DNA of 64,000 nt, from the NCBI GenBank assembly GCA_041394905.1, contig JAWKHJ010000007.1:1-64000 (forward strand), in the 5' to 3' direction. The DNA comes from RI-231 sp041394905 (GTDB lineage: Bacteria; Acidobacteriota; Terriglobia; Bryobacterales; UBA6623). The notes beneath the pieces were generated by a model. It had not been told where the DNA came from and did no database searches. It was given only the letters and a program-made list of their open reading frames with translations. Each line of letters opens with the position of its first letter. The first letter of the stretch is position 1. Positions 27,115 through 36,652 of the stretch are shown here, piece by piece. Made by a program: the position numbers and the translations under genes.

Positions 27115-28522
27115 AGAGGTGCTGCGTCTGGATGAAGTCGAAGCCGCGGTCGGCCAGACGCGCCAGCAGACCAACGACATCGTGATGGGTCATCGCGCGT
27201 CCGGGCTCGGCGGCAACGAAGCGGCAACGGCAGTGATCGGCTTGCATGGTCTGCGGGGCTCCGTCGGGCCAGATTTTCAATCCCCTCGAAGCGATGGTGT
27301 CGAGCCTCAGCGGCCACAAAGGCGCTTCAAGCAAGCCGGCGGCAAGCTCGTAAGGTTCGAGCTCGTCCCAAGAGATGTGCAGGAAAACATCGACGCCGAC
27401 GAGCTTCTTCACTGCCTTGCTCCGCACGTGAGCGCGCGTCTTGGTCATGTCGACTGAGGCATAGTGCGAAATCGGAAGCTGCTGCGGCTCCTGGCCGAGC
27501 CGCTCGATGACCGACGCGGCGAACTCGCTCGTGCCGACGCGACGCTTACTGGTCTCCGGCTTGAAGATGTCGCCAGTGTGGATGCCTTCCTCGATTGTGC
27601 GCAGCCAAGCCTTTTGCACCTTGTCTCCGACTTCGCCCTGGCCGATGTGGTCGAGCATGGCGACGGCGGCGAGCAACAGGCCCGACGGGTTAGCGATACC
27701 TTTGCCGGCGATGTCCGGCGCGGAGCCGTGGATGGCCTCGAACATCGCGGCGTTGGCGCCAATGTTGGCCGAGCCGCCAACGCCGACGGAGCCGCAGACC
27801 TGCGCGGTGATGTCGGAGATGAAATCGCCGTAGAGGTTGGGCGTGACTATGACGTCGAAGCGCTCGGGCGAAGCGGCAGCGAGCGCCATGCCGATGTCAG
27901 GGATCAGGTGCTGCTGCTCGACGTCGGGATATTCCTGGCCCACCTCTTCGAACACCCTGTGGAACAGACCGTCGGTCATCTTCATGATGTTGTCCTTGGT
28001 CATGCAGGTGAGCTTCTTGCGTGGACGCTGGCGGGCGTACTCGAAGGCGTAGCGCACGATACGCTCGCAGCCAGTCCGCGAGAAGAGCTTGAGGCCTTGG
28101 ACGACTTCGTCGGTCTGGCGGTATTCGATGCCGGTGTAGAGGTCTTCTTCGTTCTCGCGCACGACGACGAGGTCCGTCTCCGGATAGTGCGTGCGGATGA
28201 AGGGCGCATAGGAGCGCGCGGGGCGAACGTTGGCAAACAGGCCGAGCGTCTTGCGAATGGTGACGTTGAGGCTCTTGACGCCGCCGCCTTCGGGCGTGGT
28301 GATGGGCGCCTTGAGCAGCACGCCGGTGCGCTCGAGCGACTTCCATGCCGAAGCCTCGATGCCGGAGGAATGGCCCTGTTCGTAGAGCTTTTCTCCCACT
28401 TCGATGCGCTCGATCTCGAGCTGCGCTCCGGCCGCGTGGAGGATGTCGAGCACGGCCTGCATGATCTCAGGGCCGATGCCGTCTCCGTAAGCGACGGTGA
28501 TGGAAGTCTTCGAATCCGCCAT
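27068..28522 (-). CDS. Isocitrate dehydrogenase with C-terminal extension
   Basis: 484 residues from ATG 28522. The catalytic core covers about 1-340: 'YGDGIGPEIM', substrate motif 'SLNVTIRKTLGLFANVRP', 'VVVRENEEDLYTGIEY', 'TKDNIMKMTDG' and 'TPNLYGDFISDITAQVCG'. It oxidatively decarboxylates isocitrate to 2-oxoglutarate in the TCA cycle. A C-terminal domain of about 140 residues ('SHYASVDMTKTRAHV' to the end) follows, as in the Thermus-type enzyme. I do not assign NAD or NADP specificity. A larger open frame begins upstream, but the ATG at 28522 gives the standard N-terminus. Confidence 0.9.
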   Translation of the reverse strand: MADSKTSITVAYGDGIGPEIMQAVLDILHAAGAQLEIERIEVGEKLYEQGHSSGIEASAWKSLERTGVLLKAPITTPEGGGVKSLNVTIRKTLGLFANVRPARSYAPFIRTHYPETDLVVVRENEEDLYTGIEYRQTDEVVQGLKLFSRTGCERIVRYAFEYARQRPRKKLTCMTKDNIMKMTDGLFHRVFEEVGQEYPDVEQQHLIPDIGMALAAASPERFDVIVTPNLYGDFISDITAQVCGSVGVGGSANIGANAAMFEAIHGSAPDIAGKGIANPSGLLLAAVAMLDHIGQGEVGDKVQKAWLRTIEEGIHTGDIFKPETSKRRVGTSEFAASVIERLGQEPQQLPISHYASVDMTKTRAHVRSKAVKKLVGVDVFLHISWDELEPYELAAGLLEAPLWPLRLDTIASRGLKIWPDGAPQTMQADHCRCRFVAAEPGRAMTHHDVVGLLARLADRGFDFIQTQHLYDFDGKRGYSLAQGQ

Positions 28523-28562
28523 GGAAGCTCTCAGCGTAGCAGGCCAGTTTTCGAGTGACAGG

Positions 28563-30175
28563 CTACCAGCCGGCGGCTTGACCGTCCTTGCGCGGATCGG
28601 AGCCGCCGCTGAGCCAACCGCGCTCCCAATCGATCTCAATGGCTTGGTAGCCGCCTAGCTTGCCGGGACGTGTGCGGATGTCGTGGCCCATGCGGGAAAG
28701 CTGCTGCGCGACAGTGGGACCGATGGCGGACTCGAGCGCGACCCCTTCGTCGGGATGGTGGCGGAAACGGGCGGCTTCGCCAGCTTCCTGAACATCCATA
28801 CCGAACTCGAGCATGTTGAGCAGCACCTGGACGTGGCCTTGTGGCTGCATGTCGCCGCCCATTACACCGAAGCTGAGCCAGGGCTTGCCTCCGCGAAACG
28901 CTATGGCTGGAATGATCGTGTGGTAAGGGCGCTTGCGCGGCGCGAACTGGTTGGGGTGGTTCGCTTGCAGGGAGAACAAGGCTCCACGATTCTGCAGAAC
29001 CACTCCCGTGCCGGGGACGACGACGCCCGAGCCGAAGTTGTGGAAGATCGAGTTGATGAACGAGACGGCGTTGCGTTCCTGGTCGACGACAGTGAGGTAA
29101 ACCGTGTCGCTCGATCCGTCGGCGATGCCGGAAGCGTAGCCGGGGGATGCGCGCTCGAGATCGATGCGGGCGCGCTGTCTTGAGGCGTACTCCTTGGAGA
29201 CGATGGTCGCGACGGGCAACTCCGACTGCTCGGGATCAGCGTTCCAAGAGGCGAGATCGGCGAAGGCGAGCTTCTTCGCTTCGAGCAGCAGATGCAGATA
29301 GGCCCCGGAATTGTGGCCGAACGCGGCGAGGTCAAAGGGCTCGAGGATGTTGAGCATCTCGAGCGCGGCCATGCCTTGGCCGTTGGGCGGCAGCTCGAAC
29401 AGCTCGATGTCTTTGTACGTCGTAGAAACGGGCTGGACCCAGTCGGAGCGCTGGAAGGCGAGGTCGTCCAACGTGACGGGCCATCCTAGGCGGGTCATCT
29501 CCTGGGCCATGGCGCTCGCAAAGGGACCTTGGTAGAAAGCGTCGCGTCCGCCATCGGCAATCTGGCGCAGGGTCTGGGCGAGGTCGGGATTGCGAAAGAT
29601 GTCGCCCTGGCGATAGGGCTCGCCGGAGTCCTTCAAGAAGACCCGGCGGAACTCGGGCTTCGCGGCGTGCAGCGCGCCGCCGACGCTCCAGTCTCCGGCA
29701 ATGATCGGGGTAACAGGAAAGCCTTCCTCGGCGTACGCGATGGCAGGCGCAAGCAGCTTGGCGAAAGGGAGCTTGCCGTAGCGAGCGTGGATCGAGGTCA
29801 GGCGTCCACCGCGCCGGGGATCGACACGGAGCAAGGGCCGGTGGTCAGGATAGCGCTCAAACCCTTCTCGGCGAGCAGGGCGGGTGTTGCCGCAGCGGGA
29901 GAGAGAAGCCGCTGCCGTTGAGGCCGATCAGTTTCCCGGAACGGAGCGTCGTGAGCCAGTAGGAAAACGTCGCCCCCGGGGCCCGTCATCATGGGCTCGA
30001 CGACGGCGAGCATGGCCGCTGCCGCAATGGCGGCGTCGAAAGCATTGCCGCCGTCCTGCAAGATGCGTAGTCCGGCTTGGGCGGCGAGCGGCTGGCTGGT
30101 CGCGACCATGCCGTGGCAGGCCATTACGGGCGAACGGCCCGAGCCAGCGTTGCCGTAAGGGCGGTCTGCCGACAT
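28563..30175 (-). CDS. Gamma-glutamyltransferase family protein (frameshifts near 29820-29930)
   Basis: The start at 30175 gives MSADRPYGNAG, then 'GMVATSQPLAAQAG', 'ILQDGGNAFDAAIAAAAM' and 'GPGGDVFLLAHD'. Two frame changes at about 29820-29930 lead into the main part: 'KLLAPAIAYAEEGFPV', 'LPPNGQGMAALEMLN', the nucleophile region 'SSDTVYLTVVDQERNAVSF', 'GTGVVLQNRGALFSL', 'RPYHTIIPAIAF' and 'GVMGGDMQPQGHVQVL'. Members self-cleave at the Thr before the small subunit and hydrolyse or transfer gamma-glutamyl groups. No signal peptide is visible. It is about 537 residues after repair. Confidence 0.88.
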
Positions 30176-30209
30176 CCTGACGATTCTACATGCCACGCTC
30201 GGCTTCGCC

Positions 30210-30655
30210 ATGGCTCGATTCGTTTTGGCCGCCCTGCTCAGTTGCGCTTGCCTCGTCGGCGCGACGCCTGAGGAGGAGATCCGAGCCGTGCTCGAAGCTC
30301 AAACCGAGGCTTGGAACCGCGGCGACATCGAGTCCTTCATGACCGGCTACGAGGACTCGCCCGAGACAACCTTCGTGGGTAAAGAGGTGCGCAAAGGCTA
30401 CGCCAGCGTGCTCGCGCGCTATCGCCGCAACTACCCGACGCGAGCACGCATGGGGGAGACGACGTTTTCCGACATCGGTGCATGGTACGATACGGACGTG
30501 GCGATCGTGTTGGGAGCGATTCCACCTGCTCCCGGTAGGCGGAGCAGGGCGGCGATGCCGCCGGGGGTGTTTTCGCTCGTATTTGCGAAGACGGACCAGG
30601 GCTGGAAGATCCTGCTGGATCACACACCAGCTGAGAGGCTCGGGGATGAATGCGG
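30210..30655 (+). CDS. Secreted SnoaL/DUF4440-like protein (frameshifted)
   Basis: The signal peptide is MARFVLAALLSCACLVGA. The rest fits an NTF2-like DUF4440 fold: 'VLEAQTEAWNRGDIESFMT', 'GYEDSPETTFVGKEVRKGY', then, after a frame change at about 30475-30540, 'GVFSLVFAKTDQGWKILLD'. About 145 residues is normal. Such proteins bind or isomerise small molecules, but no function is assigned here. It is divergent from the GGT gene (35 bases apart) and convergent with the sulfatase. The exact stop is uncertain because the last codons shift frame. Confidence 0.7.
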
Positions 30656-30673
30656 CGCGGACCAGAGACGCCG

Positions 30674-32091
30674 TCAAGGCTTGCGTTTGTGGCGCTCGAA
30701 GGCATCGCTCAGATAGTCGTTGTAGTCGTAGGGCGCGGCGGGCGACCAGGCCTTCGTGCTTGGGCAGAAAGGCGCGTAGGCGCTTGATCGTCGCGGTCTG
30801 CGAGGGGTTCCGCAGCGAGTTGCGCCACTCGTTCGGGTCGCTGACGTGGTCGTAGAGCTCTTCCGAGCCGTCCTCGTAGACGATGTAACGGTAGCGCTCG
30901 TCGCGTACGGAATGGTTGCCGTAGCCGTAGGTGGTGAGCGCGGCGTGCGGCCAGTCCGCTTGCGGATCTTCGAGCAGCGGAAGCAGGCTGCGCCCTTCGT
31001 TCCGCGCGTTGCGCGGCAGGCCACAGAGTACCAACCAATGTCGGGTAGATGTCGATGAGCTGCGCGGCGCGGGCGGTGCGGCGGCCGCGTCCGTAGCCGG
31101 GGGCTGAGACGATCAGAGGCGTGTGGGTGGCTTCTTCCCAAAGCGAGTGTTTGGCGAAGCGGTTCTTCTCGCCGATGTGGTAACCGTGGTCGCCCCACAG
31201 CACGACGATGGTGTTGTCGGCGTAGGGGCTCGCGTCGAGCGCGGCGAGGACTTGGCCGACATAGTGGTCGGCGAATGAGACCGAGGCGAGATAGCCCTGC
31301 ACGATGTTGCGCCACTCGCCATTCCGCAGCGCCCAGTCGGCGGTGGGCATCATCGGGACGGCGGCGAGCTTCTGCGCGAGCGCGGGGATGTCGTCGAAGT
31401 CGGTCGGCAAGTAAGGCGGTGTCTGGAGAGTCTCGGAGGGTGCAAGCCAAACCACTTCGGCGGCACGTACCAGGGCACATGCGGACGCAGGAAGCCGACG
31501 GCGGAAGAAGGGCGGTCCTGCTTTTGAGCTGAACGCTCGCTGGCCCACGCGGCGGGCGGAGTCGGGCATCTGGTCGTCACGCTCGGGGAACGGACCCCAG
31601 TCGGTGCTGGTTTTAGGCTGATCCCACTTGAAGTGCTTTTCCGGGGCTGGGTCGAAACCGGGCGCGTCCGCCGGACTCTTCCAGCACGCCGATGGCGATG
31701 CTGGTGGAAGAGCTTGCCGACACCCATGGTCTTATAGCCGTTTTCGCGGAAGTATTCGAACAGGAAGGGGAACATCGCGCATGGGGTCGGAAGCCGTGCG
31801 CAGCTTGTCGTTGATCTGGCCGTAGATGCCGGTCGTCGTCGGGTAAAGTCCGGACATGATGCTAGCGCGCGAGGGTCCGCAGATGGGCGCCTGGCAGTGC
31901 GCGTTGGTGAACAGCGTGCCGCGCGCAGCGAGCCGGTCGATGTTCGGCGTGCTGGTGTTGGAGGTGCCCGTCCATGCAGCCGACCCAGTCGATTGAGATC
32001 GTCGACGGCGATCATCGGAACATTGGGGTGATCGGCGGCGAAGAGCGACGCGGCAGCGAGAACGAGGGCGAGCAGGAGGCAGGCGCGCATG
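30674..32091 (-). pseudogene. Secreted sulfatase (multiply frameshifted)
   Basis: The start at 32091 gives a signal peptide (MRACLLLALVLAAASLFAA) then 'HPNVPMIAVDDLN', the metal-binding opening of sulfatases. The catalytic motif is in another frame: 'CQAPICGPSRASIMSGLYP' near 31850-31900, with the C-x-P-x-R signature whose Cys becomes formylglycine. Later pieces are 'FRENGYKTMGVGKLFH', 'AVGFLRPHVPWYVPPKWF', 'VVLWGDHGYHIGEKNRFAK' and the end 'YDYNDYLSDAFERHKRKP'. It belongs with iduronate-sulfatase-like enzymes that remove sulfate from glycans. At least six frame changes are needed. Confidence 0.78.
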
Positions 32092-32093
32092 GC

Positions 32094-33340
32094 TACGGGG
32101 GATTCTGGCCGCGGAAAGCGCCAGGGCCCCAGAGCTGATAGTCGCGGACACGAACGAGCTTGCGGTCGATGTCGCCAACGGAGGCGACGCCGGCCATGCC
32201 CATGTCGAGCGCGAGAACCGGTTTGAAGCAGCTCGAGCACGCGGTAGACGCCTTGTTGGCCGTAGAGCGTCAACCCACAGATACGGGCGCGCCACGCCCA
32301 CTGCGTCCGCGCCCAGCGCAACGCCTTGAGCACGTCGGTTCCGCCGGAAGCGCCGTCGACAAAGCACGGCGATCTTGCCGTCCACCGCTTCAACGCCTCC
32401 AGGCAGCGCCTCAGTTGGGCCGCCGACGTGGTCGAGCTGGCGTGCGCCGTGGCTCGAGACGACCACTCCGTCGACTCCGACTTCGACCGCCTTCTTCGTG
32501 TCTTCCAGGTGAGGATGCCCTTGAGGATGATCTTCAGATCGTCATGTCTCGCAGAGTCTTGACGTCTTCCCAGGTGGGCGTGGGGAAGGCCAGAGCGCGG
32601 GTAGACGCCCGTGGTCAGAGCTTGCTCGCCCTCGGCATCGTCGGATTGCCGTTCGGGTCGCGCGGGACGCTCGCACCAGCGGCGCACGAACTTGTTGTGG
32701 ATCGAGCGCTCACGATGCGACGTGCATGATGTCGACGGTGAAGCAGATGCCGGTGGCGCCCATGTCCTCGAGCTTTTCGACGAAATCCTCCATCGAGTTT
32801 TCGTTGCGTAGGTGGGAACCGGTCGTGAGCTGCCACCAGTTCTTGGGCGCGTCGCCGGAGGAGAGGAAGTCGTCGACGCCGCCGTTCGAGATGTACATGC
32901 AGCCGTGCTCGGCGGCGGCGCGGGCGGTGTCGAGCTCGCCTCCGGTGCGGAAGCAATTCTTGCCGCCGGAGGAGTCGATAAAGATCGAAGCAGGTCTTGG
33001 CCGAGGACGTTGGTCTTCAGGTCGATTTCGTGGACGTCGGTGAGGAAGCGCGGCCGAATGACGAGGCGGTTGAAGGCGCGGCGGGCATCGTCGAGCGCGG
33101 CCTCGTCCTCGGAGCCACCACCGAGGTAGTCCCATGCAACGGGATCGAGGTAGGCTTTGGCGGCTTTGGCGAGTCGAAGGTGTTGAAGAGGTCCTCGATG
33201 GGCGGCGGCAGCACGCCCGGGCGGCCGGTTGCGGCGGCTTCGGCTGACCTCGTGGAAGACCGGCGAGCCGAGCAGGAAACCAGCCAAACCGCGCAATGCG
33301 GCCGCGACAGGAGGTCGGCGTGGAAGCCCACGGAGCAGGT
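32094..33340 (-). pseudogene. FMN-dependent alpha-hydroxy-acid oxidase/dehydrogenase (multiply frameshifted)
   Basis: Pieces in order: 'AKAYLDPVAWDYLGGGSED', 'AFNRLVIRPRFLTDVHEID', 'GCMYISNGGVDDFLSSGDA', 'MEDFVEKLEDMGATGICFT', 'DGVVVSSHGARQLDH' near 32440-32460 with the SHG-R-Q-L-D signature, 'ALGADAVGVARPYLW', and finally 'MAGVASVGDIDRKLVRVRD' ending at the TAG 32094-32096. The family uses FMN to oxidise lactate, glycolate or similar 2-hydroxy acids. The N-terminus 'LAGFLLGSP' could be an export leader. The start near 33340 (GTG) is approximate. The sulfatase follows within a few bases, so the two are probably one operon. Confidence 0.78.
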
Positions 33341-33428
33341 ATGCGATCGTGCGAGGACATGGCCGCTGAGCACAGCTCGCGCAGAGCGGAGCGGGGTCAA
33401 TGGAAAGGAGCGGAGACCGGGCGTAGCT

Positions 33429-33812
33429 TCAATCCGGTGGCGCGGCGCTGGACGTTGACGCAGCCAGGGCTCGAGGTTCTCGAACCGGAAGGCGTTGCGG
33501 TCGAATAAACCGATGACGAAGGCAGCCAGGTGGCTCGGGGTCCGCGGTGATCGTCAGGCCGTTGATCGCGAGAAACGTATACGTCGCTGCGAAGGCGACG
33601 CGCTTGTTGCCGTCGACGAACGGGTGGTTCTGGGCGAGGCTCTCCCAGAGCGCCGCCGCCTGCTCGATGAGGTCGTTGTAGTAGCCGGTCTGCGGGCGGT
33701 AGAGCGCCGATTCAAGCGCTCCTATGTCCCGGAGCCCGCGGATCCGCCGTAGCGCTCGATCTGATCCGCATGCAGAGCCAGGATGTCCGCAAGCGTGAGA
33801 TAGTCCGATCAC
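33429..33812 (-). CDS. doc: Doc/Fic-type toxin of a toxin-antitoxin pair (frameshifted)
   Basis: After one-base repair at the start the N-terminus reads 'DYLTLADILALHADQIERYG', then 'LRDIGALESALYRPQTGYY', 'AAALWESLAQ' and the Fic-core motif 'HPFVDGNKRVAFAATYTFL'. Another frame change near 33530 gives the usual end 'VIGLFDRNAFRFENLEPWL'. This is the death-on-curing class, which phosphorylates elongation factor Tu and stops translation. About 128 residues is normal. The GTG start overlaps the antitoxin stop by 3-4 bases. The exact C-terminus is uncertain. Confidence 0.85.
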   Translation of the reverse strand: MIGLSHACGHPGSACGSDRALRRIRGLRDIGALESALYRPQTGYYNDLIEQAAALWESLAQNHPFVDGNKRVAFAATYTFLAINGLTITADPEPPGCLRHRFIRPQRLPVREPRALAASTSSAAPPD

Positions 33813-34026
33813 TGCGCCAGCTTCTTGTAGAGCGGATCAAACTTGTCGAGGCTCGAGCGAGTGGGCTTCGAGCACATGCAGGCGGACTCGCCCGGTCCAT
33901 TTCGATGAGATCGCTGAGCGCTTCCTCCTTGAGCGCCTGGATCTGACGCCCCTCTTTTTCCGCGAGATCCCGCACAGCTGGTACCGAATCGACCTGCGTG
34001 GCGAATTTCTCTCGTGTTGCGGGCAT
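33809..34026 (-). CDS. Antitoxin partner of the Doc toxin (frameshifted)
   Basis: The start at 34026 gives MPATREKFATQVDS, then 'AVRDLAEKEGRQIQALKEEA' and 'LSDLIEM', a ribbon-helix-helix-like N-terminal DNA-binding segment. Frame changes in the second half recover 'LHVLEAHS' and 'SLDKFDPLYKKLAQ' just before the stop at 33809-33811. The C-terminal part would wrap the toxin. Length (about 72 residues), position immediately upstream and the overlapping stop/start are those of a type II antitoxin. It probably represses its own promoter in 34027-34060. Confidence 0.7.
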
Positions 34027-34051
34027 GGGCTCTCCGTTCGCTCTCACTCTA

Positions 34052-34623
34052 TCATGACAAATCATGATGGCCCAGCTTCGTCCGAATGCAGCGGCTATCC
34101 AATTGGCTCGGATGCCGCCGCAACAGCTCTTCGTTGACCGCCCGTTCGAACGGAAGATTGAGCGTGGATCTCCAACAAGCAGCAAGGGCAAAGTCGCGAG
34201 GAGCGCTCACGATCGCCCCTGCCGCCAGAAGCTCGTCGTCCACGTCGGGGAACTCCTCGATCCGTCGCGAGATGAAGCGTCCCGACCGAATCAGGCATCT
34301 GGGAATCCGGTCGGCGATGTCCGATCGATGGTCGGACAAGCCGCTGTACTTTCAATACCGGGGAAGGCGGCGAGACGTTGGCAAACTCCTGTGCAGCGAC
34401 AGACCGCAAACAGAGGGTCGTTCCGGTACCGGCACGAATAGCTCCTCGCTGACATGGCTGCTTTCGATCTCGCCGCTGCGCTCCCCATAGACGTCGAAGT
34501 AGGAGACTCGCTCCAGACGCGCTCTGCCTCGATCGAGATCAAGGGCGAGATCGAGGCAATCGGCGAGGCTGGTTGCGCCAAGCTGAAACGACAAGGTACG
34601 TTGCTGAAGGCCGAGCCTAGCAC
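34052..34623 (-). pseudogene. Hypothetical protein, interrupted
   Basis: Two coding-like stretches in the same frame are separated by a TGA near 34370. Upstream is 'FQLGATSLADCLDLALDLD' and 'VSYFDVYGERSGEIESSHV'; downstream is 'KYSGLSDHRSDIADRIPR', 'FPDVDDELLAAGAIVSAP' and 'LPFERAVNEELLRRHPS', ending 'TKLGHHDLS' at 34052. The amino-acid composition is protein-like in both parts. I do not recognise the family. It precedes the toxin-antitoxin pair on the same strand. A single substitution or a pair of indels would join it into one protein of about 190 residues. Confidence 0.4.
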
Positions 34624-34673
34624 GGCAGCTTAACGGTTTTTGTGCCGTCGGCTGTGCTACGTTGATCCGTCAG

Positions 34674-35648
34674 ATGCGTACCTTATCGCTCCTGGTAGCA
34701 GGCCTGTTCTGCGCCGCGCTCTGGGCCTCGGCCGCCGAGCCGGAGATCGTTTCGGTCGAAGAAGGTCTGGGGTAAGGGCGGCCACAACGCCTTCACGGAC
34801 CTCGTTCGTTTCGACGACCACTGGTTCTTGACCTTTCGCGAGGCGGACGGCCACGTGAAAGGCGACGGCTCGATCCGTGTGCTGACCTCGCGCGATGGGG
34901 AGACGTGGGAGTCCACCGGGCTGGTGAGCGAGGCAGGCGTCGACCTGCGCGACCCCAGAATCTCGGTGACCCCGGACAACCGCTTGATGCTGCTGATGGG
35001 CGGCTCGGTCTACCGTGACAGCAGAGTACGTAACGCGGCGGCCCTGGGTCGCCTTTTCCTCCGACAGCGGCGCGACTTGGAGCAAGCCGCAGGCGATCTT
35101 GCATGAGGGCGACTGGCTCTGGCGGCTGGCTTGGCATGACCGCAGCGGCTATGGCGCGTCGTACCTGCGCCGCGGAGGGCCCGACGGGCCGATGGGCTGC
35201 ACGCTCTACAAGACCGAGGACGGCGTGGGCTACGAGAAGGTCGTCGACTGGGACATCGTCGGCTGCACCGAGACGACGATCCGCTTCGAGCTCGACGGCA
35301 CGATGATCGCGACCGTGCGCAGCGGGCGACCCCAAAGATGGGCTACATCGGGCGGTCGCGTCCGCCATACAAGATTGGACCTGGAAGTAAGCCGGGCAGC
35401 GCTTCGGCGGTCAAGACTTCGTGATCCTGCCCAACGGCCAGATGTGGACGGGCAGCCGCCACTACGGCGACAAGCAGACGACCGTGGTGGCTCGCATGAC
35501 GCTCGACTCCTACGAACCGGTGCTGACTGCCGTCCGGCGGCGACACCAGCTACCCCGGCATGGTTTACCACGACAACCTGCTGTCGTTGAGCTACCTCCT
35601 CACACGAAGGCAAGACCGACCTACACAGCCAAGATCCGGCTACGATAG
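34674..35648 (+). pseudogene. Secreted sialidase-like (BNR/Asp-box) protein, multiply frameshifted
   Basis: The signal peptide is MRTLSLLVAGLFCAALWASA. Pieces of a six-bladed sialidase fold follow: 'GGHNAFTDLVRFDDHWFLT', the Asp-box 'TSRDGETWE', 'VDLRDPRISVTPDNRLMLL', a second Asp-box 'SSDSGATWS', 'LYKTEDGVGYEKVVDWD', 'ETTIRFELDGTMIATVR' and 'DFVILPNGQMWTGSRHY', ending 'TYTAKIRLR' at 35648. At least five frame changes are needed. Related proteins are exo-sialidases or other glycan-binding propellers. Without the arginine triad confirmed, the enzymatic role is open. Confidence 0.7.
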
Positions 35649-35653
35649 CCGCC

Positions 35654-36489
35654 ATGGCCGGCGTGTTGTACCTGGTCGGCACGCCGATCGGGAATCTGGA
35701 AGACATGACCTACCGCGCCGTGCGCATCCTGCGCGAGGCGAATATAATCGCCTGCGAGGACACTCGCCGGACGCGCGGTCTGTTGTCGCACTTTGGTATC
35801 GCGGGCAAGAAGCTCATCAGCTGCCACGAGCACAACGAGGATGCACGGGCGGCCGAGCTGGTGAAGCGCGTGGAGGCGGGCGAGAAGGTCGCTCTGGTCT
35901 CGGATGCGGGGATGCCGGCGGTATCCGATCCGGGGTACCGCGTGGTGCGGGCGATGGCGGAGGCCGGCTTGCGGGTCGAGCCGATTCCCGGGCCGTCGGC
36001 GGCCATTGCCGCTGTCGCTGCATCGGGGCCGCCGACCGACGCGTTCCGCTTCTGCTCGCTTCTCCCGGCGAAAGCCTCACAGCGGAGAAAGCGGCGCCAG
36101 CAGCTCTGGCAGAAGAGACGGCGACGCTGGTCTTCTACGAAGCGCCCCACCGAGATTCGACAAACGCTCACTGATCTCGAAGAACTGTTCGGGACCGGGC
36201 CAATTGCAATCGCACGCGAGCTGACCAAGTTGCACGAGGAGATTCTGCGCGGAACGCCCGCTTCGCTCGGAACTCTGATCGACGAGCCGAGGCGGACTCA
36301 AGGGCGAGCTCGTCCTGCCTGTCAGCGGCGCTCGGGAGAAACAGCCGGCGATCGAGATCCCTCTCGAGGAGAGGGTCGCCGACTTGACCGCGGCGGGCGC
36401 AAGCCGTATGGATGCACCGCGAGGCGGCTCGCGAGCGCGGCCTCGGCAAACGCGAGGTCTACGAACAACTCGAGCGCCTCAAGCCTTGA
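35654..36489 (+). CDS. rsmI: 16S rRNA (cytidine-1402-2'-O)-methyltransferase RsmI (frameshifted)
   Basis: MAGVLYLVGTPIGNLEDMTY is the family hallmark. Next come 'ACEDTRRTRGLLSHFGI', 'SCHEHNEDARAAELV', 'VALVSDAGMPAVSDPGYR' and 'VEPIPGPSAAIAAVAASG'. Frame changes at about 36060-36100, 36150 and 36290-36420 interrupt the C-terminal half, which still reads 'ETATLVFYEAPHR', 'IAIARELTKLHEEILRG', 'LKGELVLPVSG' and 'LGKREVYEQLERLKP', ending with the TGA at 36487-36489. It methylates the ribose of C1402 in 16S rRNA using SAM. It starts six bases after the sialidase-like gene. Confidence 0.9.
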
Positions 36490-36652
36490 AATGTACGATT
36501 TCGCACTACCGTAAGTTATTGAATTGTAGCGATTGGCGGCTCGGGCGTTTTCTTCAAGCTTTAGTTTGAAGGTGGATCTGCACTCTCGCTCGCCCTCGAC
36601 GTTGTTTCGGTCCGGACCACTGCGGACCGGCTCGAACAGGAGTCGAGGTTCC

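Noticed and set aside
27464..28558. A 364-codon plus-strand open frame
   Set aside because: It is antisense to isocitrate dehydrogenase and has no protein-family signal.
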